Assembly (NCBI GenBank): GCA_023439835.1
Contig: JAEXUW010000012.1
Span: forward strand, 1 to 64,000
Length of the DNA stretch: 64,000 nucleotides
Direction of reading: 5' to 3'
Origin: Bacillota bacterium
Lineage (GTDB): Bacteria > Bacillota > Clostridia > Oscillospirales > Ruminococcaceae
Part shown: positions 33,670-41,829 of the stretch, in pieces
How positions within the stretch are numbered: position 1 is the stretch's first letter
Layout of the letters: every line of letters begins with the position of its first letter
Made by a program: the position numbers and the translations under genes
Notes under the pieces: generated by a model
The model's database searches: none
What the model saw: only the letters and a program-made list of their open reading frames with translations
What the model was told of the DNA's origin: nothing

Positions 33670-35613
33670 CTATCTGATTTTTGCGCCGACAGGCATACTC
33701 TGGTCGGGGAAGATAACCTTTGCACTGCCGTCAGGCATGTCACAAGCGCATATCATGCCCTGACTTTCAACACCACGCAGCTTGACAGGCTTTAGGTTTG
33801 CGACAATGATAACCTTTTTCCCCACAAGCTCGTCGGGGGTGTACCACTTGGCGATACCTGAAACAACCTGTCTTCCGCCCATTGCGTCGTCTAGCTTTAA
33901 AAGCAAAAGCTTGTCGGATTTAGGGACAGGCTCACAATGTAAAACCTCGGCAACACGAAGCTCAACCTTGAAAAAGTCGTCAATTGAAATTTCGTCAGCA
34001 AGCTTGATTTCTTCTTTTGGGGTAGGGGTTTGAGCGGGGCTTGAAGCCTCTAAAACCTTATTAAGCTCCTCAATTTCCTTTTCAATATCAATTCTGGGGA
34101 ATATAACGTCGCCCTTTAAGACGGTAACATTCTCTTTCAAGACACCAAAGCGGCCTGAATTTTCCCACAAAAGCGCATCGCCGTCAGCGCCGATCTGACG
34201 CCATATTTCAACAGTGGAATTGGGCATAACCGGATTCAAAAGCACTGTTGAAATTCTCACTGCTTCAAGAAGATTATATAAAACCGTAGCAAGCCGCGGC
34301 TTGTTTGAATCGTCTTTGGCTAAAACCCAGGGGGAAGTTTCGTCGATATATTTATTAGCGCGGGAAATAACCTTGAAGATTTCCGATAGAGCGACACTGA
34401 AATGAAAGCTGTCAAAGCACTTCTCGACGGTGCTTTTAAGTGAGGACGCCATTGAGATAAGCTCACTGTCAGAAGAGCTTTCTTCACGCTCTGAGGGGAG
34501 AGTTCCGCCGAAGTATTTGATTACCATGGCGACGGTTCTTGAAACAAGGTTGCCCAAATCATTTGAAAGGTCGCTGTTTAGGCGGTTTATCATAATCTCA
34601 TTTGAGAAAGCGCAGTCAGAGCCGAAGGGCATTTCACGAAGAAGATGATACCTTAATGCGTCAACGCCATAACGGTCAGCAAGAATAAAGGGGTCAATAA
34701 CGTTGCCTGTGGACTTGCCCATTTTTGCACCGTTGAAGGTTATCCAGCCGTGCCCGTAGATTTTCTTAGGAAGGGGAAGCTCAAGCGCCATCATCATTGC
34801 CGGCCAGATGATTGAATGAAAACGCACAATTTCCTTCGCCATCATGTGAACGTCGGCAGGCCAGTATTTTTCAAAATCTGAAAATCTGTCGTTTTTATAG
34901 CCGAGTGCAGTGACATAGTTTGAAAGCGCATCAATCCAGACGTAGACAACGTGCTTTTCGTCAAAGCTCACAGGGATTCCCCATTTAAAGCTTGTTCTTG
35001 AAACGCACAAATCCTCAAGTCCGGGCTTGATGAAGTTGTTCACCATTTCGTTTACTCTTGAGGCAGGCTCTAAAAAATTAGTTTCTGTCAAAAGCTTTTC
35101 AAGCCTGTCTGCAAAAGAAGAGAGCTTGAAAAAATAAGCTTCCTCCTTTGCGTCGGCAACCTCACGACCGCAGTCGGGACATTTGCCGTCTTTTAGCTGA
35201 GTTTCAGTCCAGAACGCCTCGCACGGGGTGCAATACTTCCCGACATATTCGCTTTTGTATATGAAGCCCTTGTCATAAAGCTCCTTAAAAATATTCTGAA
35301 CAGATTCAATGTGATAATCGTCGGTCGTTCTAATAAAACGGTCGTAGGTTATGCCAATTCTCTCCCAGAGTTTTTTGAAATTAGCGACTATATCATCAAC
35401 GTATTTTTGTGGGGAAACACCCGCCTCGCACGCCTTTTTTTCAATCTTCTGCCCATGCTCGTCGGTTCCGGTCAGAAACATAACATCATACCCCTGCATT
35501 CGCTTATACCTCGAAACGCAGTCGCAGGCTAGCGTTGTATAGCAATGCCCGATATGCGGATTCCCAGATGGATAGTAAATTGGGGTTGTAATGTAATAGG
35601 TTTCTCTTGACAT
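33670..35613 (-). CDS. metG: Methionyl-tRNA synthetase
   Basis: The 647-residue class I synthetase: HIGH at 20-23, a zinc knuckle (CTPC...CPDC, about 125-150), a KMGKS signature loop (normally KMSKS) about residue 300, and a C-terminal EMAP/Trbp111-like tRNA-binding domain (about 545-647) that dimerises it. A 32-residue Pro/Glu/Lys-rich linker joins the last domain. CAGGAGG precedes the ATG. A promoter lies 62-90 bases upstream and I see no T-box. Confidence 0.96.
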   Translation of the reverse strand: MSRETYYITTPIYYPSGNPHIGHCYTTLACDCVSRYKRMQGYDVMFLTGTDEHGQKIEKKACEAGVSPQKYVDDIVANFKKLWERIGITYDRFIRTTDDYHIESVQNIFKELYDKGFIYKSEYVGKYCTPCEAFWTETQLKDGKCPDCGREVADAKEEAYFFKLSSFADRLEKLLTETNFLEPASRVNEMVNNFIKPGLEDLCVSRTSFKWGIPVSFDEKHVVYVWIDALSNYVTALGYKNDRFSDFEKYWPADVHMMAKEIVRFHSIIWPAMMMALELPLPKKIYGHGWITFNGAKMGKSTGNVIDPFILADRYGVDALRYHLLREMPFGSDCAFSNEIMINRLNSDLSNDLGNLVSRTVAMVIKYFGGTLPSEREESSSDSELISMASSLKSTVEKCFDSFHFSVALSEIFKVISRANKYIDETSPWVLAKDDSNKPRLATVLYNLLEAVRISTVLLNPVMPNSTVEIWRQIGADGDALLWENSGRFGVLKENVTVLKGDVIFPRIDIEKEIEELNKVLEASSPAQTPTPKEEIKLADEISIDDFFKVELRVAEVLHCEPVPKSDKLLLLKLDDAMGGRQVVSGIAKWYTPDELVGKKVIIVANLKPVKLRGVESQGMICACDMPDGSAKVIFPDQSMPVGAKIR

Positions 35614-35674
35614 TCCGGTTTCCTCCTGATAATATTAATTTAAATATCCGGCGAAAATTCAGCCGGTCTAATAT

Positions 35675-35703
35675 ATGTTACCACAACTGAGCAACAATAT
35701 CAA
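35675..35703 (-). promoter_or_regulatory. metG promoter
   Basis: Minus strand: TTGATA (35703-35698), a 17-base spacer and TAACAT (35680-35675). It lies just downstream of the small-RNA terminator, so metG need not depend on that transcript. Confidence 0.6.
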
Positions 35704-35714
35704 CTAAAAATAAG

Positions 35715-35849
35715 CAAAAAAAAACAGAGCCGTCGCTCTGCTTGCAAAATAAGGTCAAATCAGATAAAATAAAACTATGTGTAGAACAAAAGAAAGGAGA
35801 CAACAAAACGGATGTTAAATCAAATATTAAATTAACGAATTCTAACATC
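35715..35849 (-). ncRNA. Candidate small RNA (about 134 nt) upstream of metG
   Basis: A complete promoter (35884-35856) is followed by about 110 bases of AT-rich, non-coding sequence and then a tight terminator hairpin (CAGAGC/GCTCTG, 35725-35740, loop of 4) with a run of ten Ts. The middle contains TCTCCTTTC (complement of 35792-35800), which would pair with AGGAGA-type ribosome sites. It could be a trans-acting small RNA or a terminated metG leader. No T-box or known riboswitch motif is present. Transcription is inferred, not shown. Confidence 0.55.
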
Positions 35850-35855
35850 AACTAT

Positions 35856-35884
35856 ATTATAACGTATAGTGTCTGTTTAGTCAA
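35856..35884 (-). promoter_or_regulatory. Promoter of candidate small RNA
   Basis: Minus strand: TTGACT (35884-35879), a 17-base spacer and TATAAT (35861-35856). Confidence 0.8.
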
Positions 35885-35976
35885 CATCTGTTGCAGTGCA
35901 TTATATAAATTTCTATAAATTCGTTTATTTATACAATAATACGTATGCAAATTTATGAATTATAACGGTTAAATAT

Positions 35977-36060
35977 AAAAGAACAGGGCGCTTTTTTTGC
36001 AGCTCGGCCTAGCAAACCCCGTTTTGGCTCAGCAGCATATCAAAAGCTCCCTGTTCTTTT
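35977..36060 (-). other. 84-bp highly structured element after the DUF378 gene
   Basis: Perfect 12-bp terminal inverted repeats (35977-35988 with 36049-36060, AAAAGAACAGGG type) continue into a 6-bp inner stem (35990-35995 with 36042-36047). An apical hairpin (AGC-AAAC/GTTT-GCT, 36011-36029) lies inside. On the minus strand a T-rich tail follows, so it can end the DUF378 transcript, but it is far more elaborate than a usual terminator. It might also be a short inverted-repeat mobile element or a structured RNA. Confidence 0.6.
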
Positions 36061-36085
36061 GTAAAAAACCTTTTACAACGAAAAA

Positions 36086-36292
36086 CTAGTCGGTTTCAAC
36101 CAGCCTGTTGTGCTTGAAAAATAGTGATACACACCATATCGCCGAAATGGCAACAAGCACATAAACTACACGGCTAAGAAGCGCCGCTTCTCCGCCGAAA
36201 AGCCACTGGACAAGGTCAAATTGAAATATTCCGATAAGACCCCAGTTGATTCCTCCTATGATGAGCAGAAACAAAGCGATTCTGTCTAGCAT
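36086..36292 (-). CDS. DUF378 small membrane protein
   Basis: The 68-residue protein has two transmembrane helices and the family signature GGINWGLIGIFQFDLV. DUF378 proteins are small integral membrane proteins of unknown role found widely in bacteria. ATG 36292 follows CAGGAGGTG at good spacing; an in-frame ATG at 36352 would add 20 residues unlike the family. It is a single gene ended by the structured element downstream. Confidence 0.88.
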   Translation of the reverse strand: MLDRIALFLLIIGGINWGLIGIFQFDLVQWLFGGEAALLSRVVYVLVAISAIWCVSLFFKHNRLVETD

Positions 36293-36490
36293 AAAAACAC
36301 CTCCTGACGCTTTGCAGTAAACACCGAAAAAAATTATTCGGTGCTCAAACATAGTATTAACTTTTCAAGAGTTAATATTCATTCACGCTCAAATTCTAAA
36401 AAGCTGTTTTTAAAATAACCAAAAAATATGCAAATAAATACAGCACTAATTACAAAAATATTTTTTTGCACGAAAAATCCGCTTAAACAC

Positions 36491-36519
36491 TGGACAAACT
36501 GAACTTTGTATGATAGTAT
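36491..36519 (+). promoter_or_regulatory. Promoter of the epimerase-cellobiose phosphorylase operon
   Basis: TGGACA (36491-36496), a 17-base spacer and TAGTAT (36514-36519). Confidence 0.65.
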
Positions 36520-36529
36520 TAGCTTGTAC

Positions 36530-36541
36530 TTAAACGTTTAA
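36530..36541. promoter_or_regulatory. LacI/GalR-type operator
   Basis: TTAAACGTTTAA, a perfect 12-bp palindrome with the central CG typical of LacI-family sites, lies just past the predicted transcription start. It is suited to block transcription in the absence of sugar. The regulator gene is not in this window. Confidence 0.6.
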
Positions 36542-36554
36542 CATTAGGGGGATT

Positions 36555-37568
36555 ATGGTGAACACTTTTATCAACGACGTCGATTATCAGGGCGAAAATT
36601 GTCTTGAAATGTCAGCCGGCGGATATATCGCACTTTTTGACTATGAGCTTGGCGGGTTGATGCTAAGACTTTATGACGAAAAAAATGATATCGAAATCCT
36701 CCGCTTTGATGAGAATGTGCCGATGGCTAGGATTAAGGAGGCTCCCGTTATCTGGGGGTGGCCTTTGCTTTATCTTCCCAACCGCTTAGACGGGGGAAGG
36801 CTCAAAACGTCCGATTCCGAATACAGCTTTCCAATAAATGAAATTGATTTTAACAACTATATTCACGGCTTTCTTCACCTTAGAAAATATGAAATTATTA
36901 AGCGTGAGGTCAAGTCGGACTGCGTTATTGTCAGCGCACAGTATGTCTATGGCGAAAATGATGAGATGTTCAAGCATTTCCCTGTAAAATTCAAGGCGGT
37001 TATTACCTATACGCTTTCTGAGGACGGCTTGGAGCAGGATTTTGAAATGACAAATCTTTCTGACAAGGCGCTCCCCGTCGGGGTGGCTTCACATACAGCG
37101 ATAAAATGCCCGTTTTCAAAGGACGGCGATGAGGCTGATTTAAGGTTGAAAATCTGTGCGGACAAGAAGGTTCCCTTCGGCGACAGATTTTTAAACACCG
37201 GCGAAATTTCACAGCCTGACGCCGACGATATGCGTTTTATAAACGGTGAGGTTAATCCGCTGACTGAAATTATCGACAATCAGATGTTTCTCGGCTGTGA
37301 TGATGAGTTTGACTCAAAGCCTTTTTACGGCGTGAGAATTTCAGACGTTAAAACAGGCAAGACGATTTGTTATCAGACCGGAAAGGAATATAAGTTCTGG
37401 CTTGTGTGGAATGAATGGGCGAACAAAGGCTATTGCTGCCCCGAGCCTATGTCTTGGATGGTAAACGCCCCGAATATGACGCTTTCACCCGAAATAACAG
37501 GCTATACCGAAATCAAAAACGGCGAAAGCTGGTGCGGTTATCAGCGGATTTATACAGCGATTGATTAA
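36555..37568 (+). CDS. Aldose 1-epimerase-like protein
   Basis: The 337-residue protein fits the galactose mutarotase-like beta-sandwich family (GGYIALFDYELGG, then LEQDFEMTNLSDKALPVGVASHTAIK; the family's late EPMSWMVNAPN is also present). It would speed alpha/beta conversion of sugar reducing ends. It is the first gene of an operon with cellobiose phosphorylase (52-base gap), suggesting that it prepares the anomer the phosphorylase or a glucokinase uses. AGGGGG precedes the start. Exact sugar unknown. Confidence 0.8.
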   Translation: MVNTFINDVDYQGENCLEMSAGGYIALFDYELGGLMLRLYDEKNDIEILRFDENVPMARIKEAPVIWGWPLLYLPNRLDGGRLKTSDSEYSFPINEIDFNNYIHGFLHLRKYEIIKREVKSDCVIVSAQYVYGENDEMFKHFPVKFKAVITYTLSEDGLEQDFEMTNLSDKALPVGVASHTAIKCPFSKDGDEADLRLKICADKKVPFGDRFLNTGEISQPDADDMRFINGEVNPLTEIIDNQMFLGCDDEFDSKPFYGVRISDVKTGKTICYQTGKEYKFWLVWNEWANKGYCCPEPMSWMVNAPNMTLSPEITGYTEIKNGESWCGYQRIYTAID

Positions 37569-37619
37569 TATTTTGCACAAACTGCAAATATAATAAACCT
37601 TTTGAAAGGCGGAAAAAAT

Positions 37620-40070
37620 ATGAAATTCGGTTATTTTGACGATTTAAACAGAGAATACGTTATTACCGACGCAAGAACACCATATCCATGGATAAACTAT
37701 CTCGGCTCACAGGCGTTTTTCTCACTGATTTCTAACACGGCGGGGGGATATTCCTTTTATAAGGACGCAAGACTAAGAAGAATCACACGTTATCGCTATA
37801 ACAATGTTCCTGTTGATATGGGTGGAAGATACTTCTACATAAACGACGGCGGAACCGTCTGGAACCCCGGCTGGTCACCTGTAAAGACAGAGCTTGACAG
37901 CTATGAGTGCCGTCACGGTATGGGCTATACGGTTATAAAGGGCGCTAAGAACGCAATCTCAACAGAGGTTACATTCTTTGTTCCAATGGATTTCAATGCT
38001 GAAATTCAGAAGGTTGTCGTTAAAAATGAGGGTAGCGAAAAGAAAACAATCAAGCTCTTCTCTTTCCTTGAGTGGTGCTTGTGGAACGCTCAGGACGACT
38101 CAACTAACTTTCAGAGAAACTTCAACACCGGTGAGGTTGATATTGAAGGCTCAACTATTATTCATAAAACAGAGTATAAGGAAAGACGTGACCATTTCGC
38201 TTTCTATTCTGTCAATGCGCCGATAAACGGCTATGATACCGACAGAGAGAGCTTTTTGGGGCTTTATAACGGCTTTGAAGCACCGCAGACTGTTATGGCT
38301 GGAAAGCCGAACAATTCGGTTGCTGACGGCTGGTCACCTGTTGCTTCACATTATATCGAAATCACTCTTGAGCCGGGCGAGGCTAAGGATTTCGTGTTCA
38401 TGATGGGTTATGTTGAAAACGGCGAAAACAAGTGGAATGCTGACGGCTCAATGAACAAGGCAACAGCCTATGAAATGATTAAGTCAATGGATACTTCTGA
38501 AAAGGCTGACGCTGCTCTGGCTTCACTTAAAGAAAGCTGGAATGAGCTTCTTTCAAAATATACCGTTGAATCATCAGACGAAAACCTCAACAGAATGGTT
38601 AATATCTGGAACCAGTATCAGTGTATGGTTACCTTTAATATGTCACGCTCGGCTTCTTATTTCGAAAGCGGAATAGGCAGAGGTATGGGCTTCCGTGACT
38701 CTAATCAGGACCTTCTCGGATTCGTTCATCAGATTCCTGAAAGAGCAAGAGAGAGAATTCTTGACCTTGCTGCAACACAGTTTGAGGACGGCGGATGTTA
38801 TCACCAGTATCAGCCTCTCACCAAAAAGGGTAATGACGAGGTTGGCGGAAACTTCTCTGACGACCCGCTCTGGATGATTCTTTCAACTGCACAGTATATC
38901 AAGGAAACAGGCGACTATGCAATTCTTGAGGAAATGACACCTTATGGAAACGATGAAACAAAGGCACAGCCTTTGATGCACCACCTGAAGATGTCCTTCT
39001 GGCATGTCGCACAGAATGTCGGACCTCATGGGCTTCCGCTGGCTATGCGTGCTGACTGGAACGACTGTCTGAACCTCAGCTGCTTCTCAGAAACTCCGGG
39101 AGATTCATTCCAGACTTCAACCTCAGACAAATTCGGCGAGGATAAATTCAGCAAGGTTGCTGAGTCTGTTATGGTTGCGGGACTGTTCACCTTCACAGGG
39201 CCTGAATATGTGGCTTTGTGCAAGAAAAAGGGCGATTTCGCCGAGGCTGAAAAGGCACAGGCTGAAATTGACAAGATGGGCAAAATTATCATGCAGTACG
39301 GCTTTGACGGCGAATGGTTCTTGAGAGCTTATGACGATTTCGGTAAGAAGGTCGGCTCTAAGGAATGCGACGAGGGCAAGATTTTTATCGAGCCACAGGG
39401 CTTCTGCGTTATGTCGGGACTTGGAAAAGAAACAGGTAAGGATATTCTTGCGCTTGACAGCGTGAAAAAATATCTTGACACACCTTATGGACTTGTTCTT
39501 AACAATCCTGCTTTCACTAGATATGTTATCGAATACGGCGAAATCTCAACATATCCAGGCGGATATAAGGAGAATGCCGGAATCTTCTGTCACAACAACG
39601 CATGGATTATCTGTGCGGAGGCTGCCGTCGGAAGAGGCGACCTTGCGTTTGAATATTACAGCAAGATTGCTCCCGCTTATCTCGAGGAAATTTCAGAGCT
39701 CCACAGGACAGAGCCTTATGTTTATGCACAGATGGTTGCCGGAAAGGACGCTAAGCGTCACGGCGAGGCTAAAAACAGCTGGCTGACCGGTACTGCCGCT
39801 TGGAACTTCGTCGCTGTATCACAGTATATTCTCGGTATTATTCCTGACTTTGACGGGCTTAAAATTGATCCTTGCGTTCCCTCAAGCTGGGACGGCTTTA
39901 AGGTCACAAGAAAATTCCGCGGTGATACGTATGTCATCACTGTTGAAAATCCTGAGCATGTTTCAAAGGGAATTAAGACGCTCATTTGTGACGATATAAA
40001 AATTAACGGCAACGTCCTCCCCGTATTCGGTGACGGAAAGACGCATACCGTTTCGGCAATAATGGGTTAA
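37620..40070 (+). CDS. cbpA: Cellobiose phosphorylase (GH94)
   Basis: The 816-residue cytoplasmic enzyme splits cellobiose with phosphate into glucose 1-phosphate and glucose, saving ATP. The start MKFGYFDDLNREYVITDART and the stretches MGGRYFYIND and ESYECRHGMGYT-like region closely resemble clostridial cellobiose phosphorylases. The catalytic acid is expected in RADWNDCLNL (Asp about 479). ATG 37620 follows AAAGGCGG; a TTG 18 bases upstream lies at the ribosome site. The gene points to cellulose-derived disaccharide use. Symbol given by similarity. Confidence 0.93.
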   Translation: MKFGYFDDLNREYVITDARTPYPWINYLGSQAFFSLISNTAGGYSFYKDARLRRITRYRYNNVPVDMGGRYFYINDGGTVWNPGWSPVKTELDSYECRHGMGYTVIKGAKNAISTEVTFFVPMDFNAEIQKVVVKNEGSEKKTIKLFSFLEWCLWNAQDDSTNFQRNFNTGEVDIEGSTIIHKTEYKERRDHFAFYSVNAPINGYDTDRESFLGLYNGFEAPQTVMAGKPNNSVADGWSPVASHYIEITLEPGEAKDFVFMMGYVENGENKWNADGSMNKATAYEMIKSMDTSEKADAALASLKESWNELLSKYTVESSDENLNRMVNIWNQYQCMVTFNMSRSASYFESGIGRGMGFRDSNQDLLGFVHQIPERARERILDLAATQFEDGGCYHQYQPLTKKGNDEVGGNFSDDPLWMILSTAQYIKETGDYAILEEMTPYGNDETKAQPLMHHLKMSFWHVAQNVGPHGLPLAMRADWNDCLNLSCFSETPGDSFQTSTSDKFGEDKFSKVAESVMVAGLFTFTGPEYVALCKKKGDFAEAEKAQAEIDKMGKIIMQYGFDGEWFLRAYDDFGKKVGSKECDEGKIFIEPQGFCVMSGLGKETGKDILALDSVKKYLDTPYGLVLNNPAFTRYVIEYGEISTYPGGYKENAGIFCHNNAWIICAEAAVGRGDLAFEYYSKIAPAYLEEISELHRTEPYVYAQMVAGKDAKRHGEAKNSWLTGTAAWNFVAVSQYILGIIPDFDGLKIDPCVPSSWDGFKVTRKFRGDTYVITVENPEHVSKGIKTLICDDIKINGNVLPVFGDGKTHTVSAIMG

Positions 40071-40094
40071 GCTTCTTCATTTTTTATTATATGT

Positions 40095-40137
40095 ATTGGG
40101 GGGGAGGGGACTTGTGTTCTCTCCCCCCAATGCTTTT
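40095..40137 (+). terminator. Terminator of the cellobiose phosphorylase operon
   Basis: ATTGGGGGG (40095-40103) pairs with CCCCCCAAT (40123-40131), followed by GCTTTTT. Confidence 0.85.
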
Positions 40138-40234
40138 TCGCGGGTGGGAATAGCATGTTTTCAAACCACTTAACCTTGTATCAATCCAAATTTTAAGGCT
40201 CAACGCATTTAAGCCGTTATTTAAAGACAAAATT

Positions 40235-40263
40235 AACCCCGCCAAGACGGCGGGGCTTTTTTA
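40235..40263. terminator. Terminator next to galT
   Basis: CCCCGCC/GGCGGGG stem (40237-40255) with a loop of 5 and a run of Ts on the plus strand; it may also serve galT from the other side. Confidence 0.75.
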
Positions 40264-41763
40264 TTTGATGTTGATGAAGTTGAAGAATTTTAAAAACGCA
40301 TTCTTTCCGCTTTCATTTCTTTTGAAAACTCCACAGTCTATCAGCACCCTTTCAAAAACCTTTCCCACTTCATATTCGATGATGTTATGAACATTATCTT
40401 TGTTTATATCAGCGTGGTTTTTTATGAAACCCTCCGCCCAGTCGGCGTGCTTATCAATTTCAGGCGATAAACGCAATGACTTCCCTGAGAGAATAGATTC
40501 TGATAAAAGTCGAAGCTCATCTTTTAGTCTTGACGGCAATACCGCAAGCCCCATGACCTCAATAAGCCCAATATTCTCCCTTTTAATATGATGAAGCTCG
40601 GCGTGGGGGTGATAAAGACCGAACGGATGTTCGCTAGTTGTGAGGTTGTTTCTCAAAACAAGGTCAAGCTCAAAGCTCTCACCATTTTTTCTCGCTATCG
40701 GGGTAATGGTATTGTGGGGGACGCCGTCGGTTTCGTGAAAAATCATGCTTTCTTCATCGGTATATTCACGCCAGCAGGCTAGAATTTTCCCGCCTAGCGA
40801 CGCTAGAGCTTTTTCATCAGAAGAGGATAGACGTATCACCGACATCGGCCACTTGACAATGCCAGCGGTAACAGCGTCATAGCCTTTGAAGGTTGTATAC
40901 GTTTCAATGGGGGCTTTTGACATTTGAAAATCGTAGCTTCCGCCCTGAAAATGATCATGACTTAAAATTGAGCCACCTACAATCGGCAAATCAGCGTTTG
41001 AGCCGACGAAATAATGCGGAAACTGTCTGACGAAATCAAGTAGCTTTTCAAAAACCATAGCATCAATTTTCATCGGGACATGCTTGGTGTTAAAAACTAT
41101 ACAATGCTCGTTATAATATGAATAGGGGGAATATTGAAGTGCCCATTTCTCGCCTAAAAGCTCAAACGGGATTATTCTGTGATTTTGTCTTGGCGGATGA
41201 TTTAGCCGTCCGTGATAGCCTTCATTTTCAGCGCACAACAGGCATTTCGGATAACCGCTTTGCTTCATCAGTTTTTCTGCCGCAATCTGTTTAGGGTCTT
41301 TCTCCGGCTTTGAAAGGTTAATTGTTATGTCAAGCTCACCATATTCGGTTTTTGTTTTCCACTTCAAATCCTTTTTAATTCTGTCTGTTCTGATGTAGCA
41401 GGTAGCCTCACAAAAGCGGTAATAATAGTCGGTTGCCGACTTTGGGCTAAGGGAATACTCCTCCTCAAAGCGCCTTAAAACCTCTGAAGGGCGGGGAGTG
41501 AGAAGCCCCATTAGCTTCGTGTCAAAAAGGTCACGATGAACAATGGTATCCTCGTGAATTATGCCATTTTCAAGCGCATAGTCACAAATTTCGGTGAGAA
41601 TTTCTGAAATGCTTTTTTTTGAAAGCTCCCCTAAAGGCTCGTCATAGCTGTCAAGCTCAAGCGCTGAAATAATTGAATTCACCGCCCATATTTTATCGCA
41701 GGGGGAAATAAGCCCACTCTCAACAGCGTAGTCAATCAGCAGTTTTATATTCTCATAAATCAT
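40261..41763 (-). CDS. galT: UDP-glucose--hexose-1-phosphate uridylyltransferase
   Basis: The 500-residue protein is the long Firmicute type of GalT. It moves UMP from UDP-glucose to galactose 1-phosphate in the Leloir pathway. Recognisable stretches are PPRQNHRIIPFELLGEKWAL, GGSILSHDHFQGG and FGLYHPHAELHHIK, with the His-rich UMP-transfer region. It lies 66 bases downstream of galK on the same strand, so the two form a galactose operon. No UDP-galactose epimerase gene is seen here. Confidence 0.94.
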   Translation of the reverse strand: MIYENIKLLIDYAVESGLISPCDKIWAVNSIISALELDSYDEPLGELSKKSISEILTEICDYALENGIIHEDTIVHRDLFDTKLMGLLTPRPSEVLRRFEEEYSLSPKSATDYYYRFCEATCYIRTDRIKKDLKWKTKTEYGELDITINLSKPEKDPKQIAAEKLMKQSGYPKCLLCAENEGYHGRLNHPPRQNHRIIPFELLGEKWALQYSPYSYYNEHCIVFNTKHVPMKIDAMVFEKLLDFVRQFPHYFVGSNADLPIVGGSILSHDHFQGGSYDFQMSKAPIETYTTFKGYDAVTAGIVKWPMSVIRLSSSDEKALASLGGKILACWREYTDEESMIFHETDGVPHNTITPIARKNGESFELDLVLRNNLTTSEHPFGLYHPHAELHHIKRENIGLIEVMGLAVLPSRLKDELRLLSESILSGKSLRLSPEIDKHADWAEGFIKNHADINKDNVHNIIEYEVGKVFERVLIDCGVFKRNESGKNAFLKFFNFINIK

Positions 41764-41779
41764 TAAACACCTCTAAAAT

Positions 41780-41820
41780 AGCCGCATATGGCAATTTCTT
41801 TTTCACATGCGGCTGTTTTT
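41780..41820. terminator. Hairpin between galK and galT
   Basis: AGCCGCAT (41780-41787) pairs with ATGCGGCT (41807-41814). The T-run is on the plus strand, so it would stop antisense transcription better than galK; it may act as an RNA-stabilising hairpin in the galK-galT message. Confidence 0.5.
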
Positions 41821-41829
41821 TATTAATTA

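Noticed and set aside
35793..35836. Seven-codon plus-strand ORF (MLNQILN) after AAAGGAG
   Set aside because: No plus-strand promoter is seen; the AAAGGAG is better explained as the complement of the anti-SD stretch in the candidate small RNA.
35614..35900. T-box or SAM riboswitch for metG
   Set aside because: No AGGGTGG-type T-box sequence and no S-box core on the minus strand.
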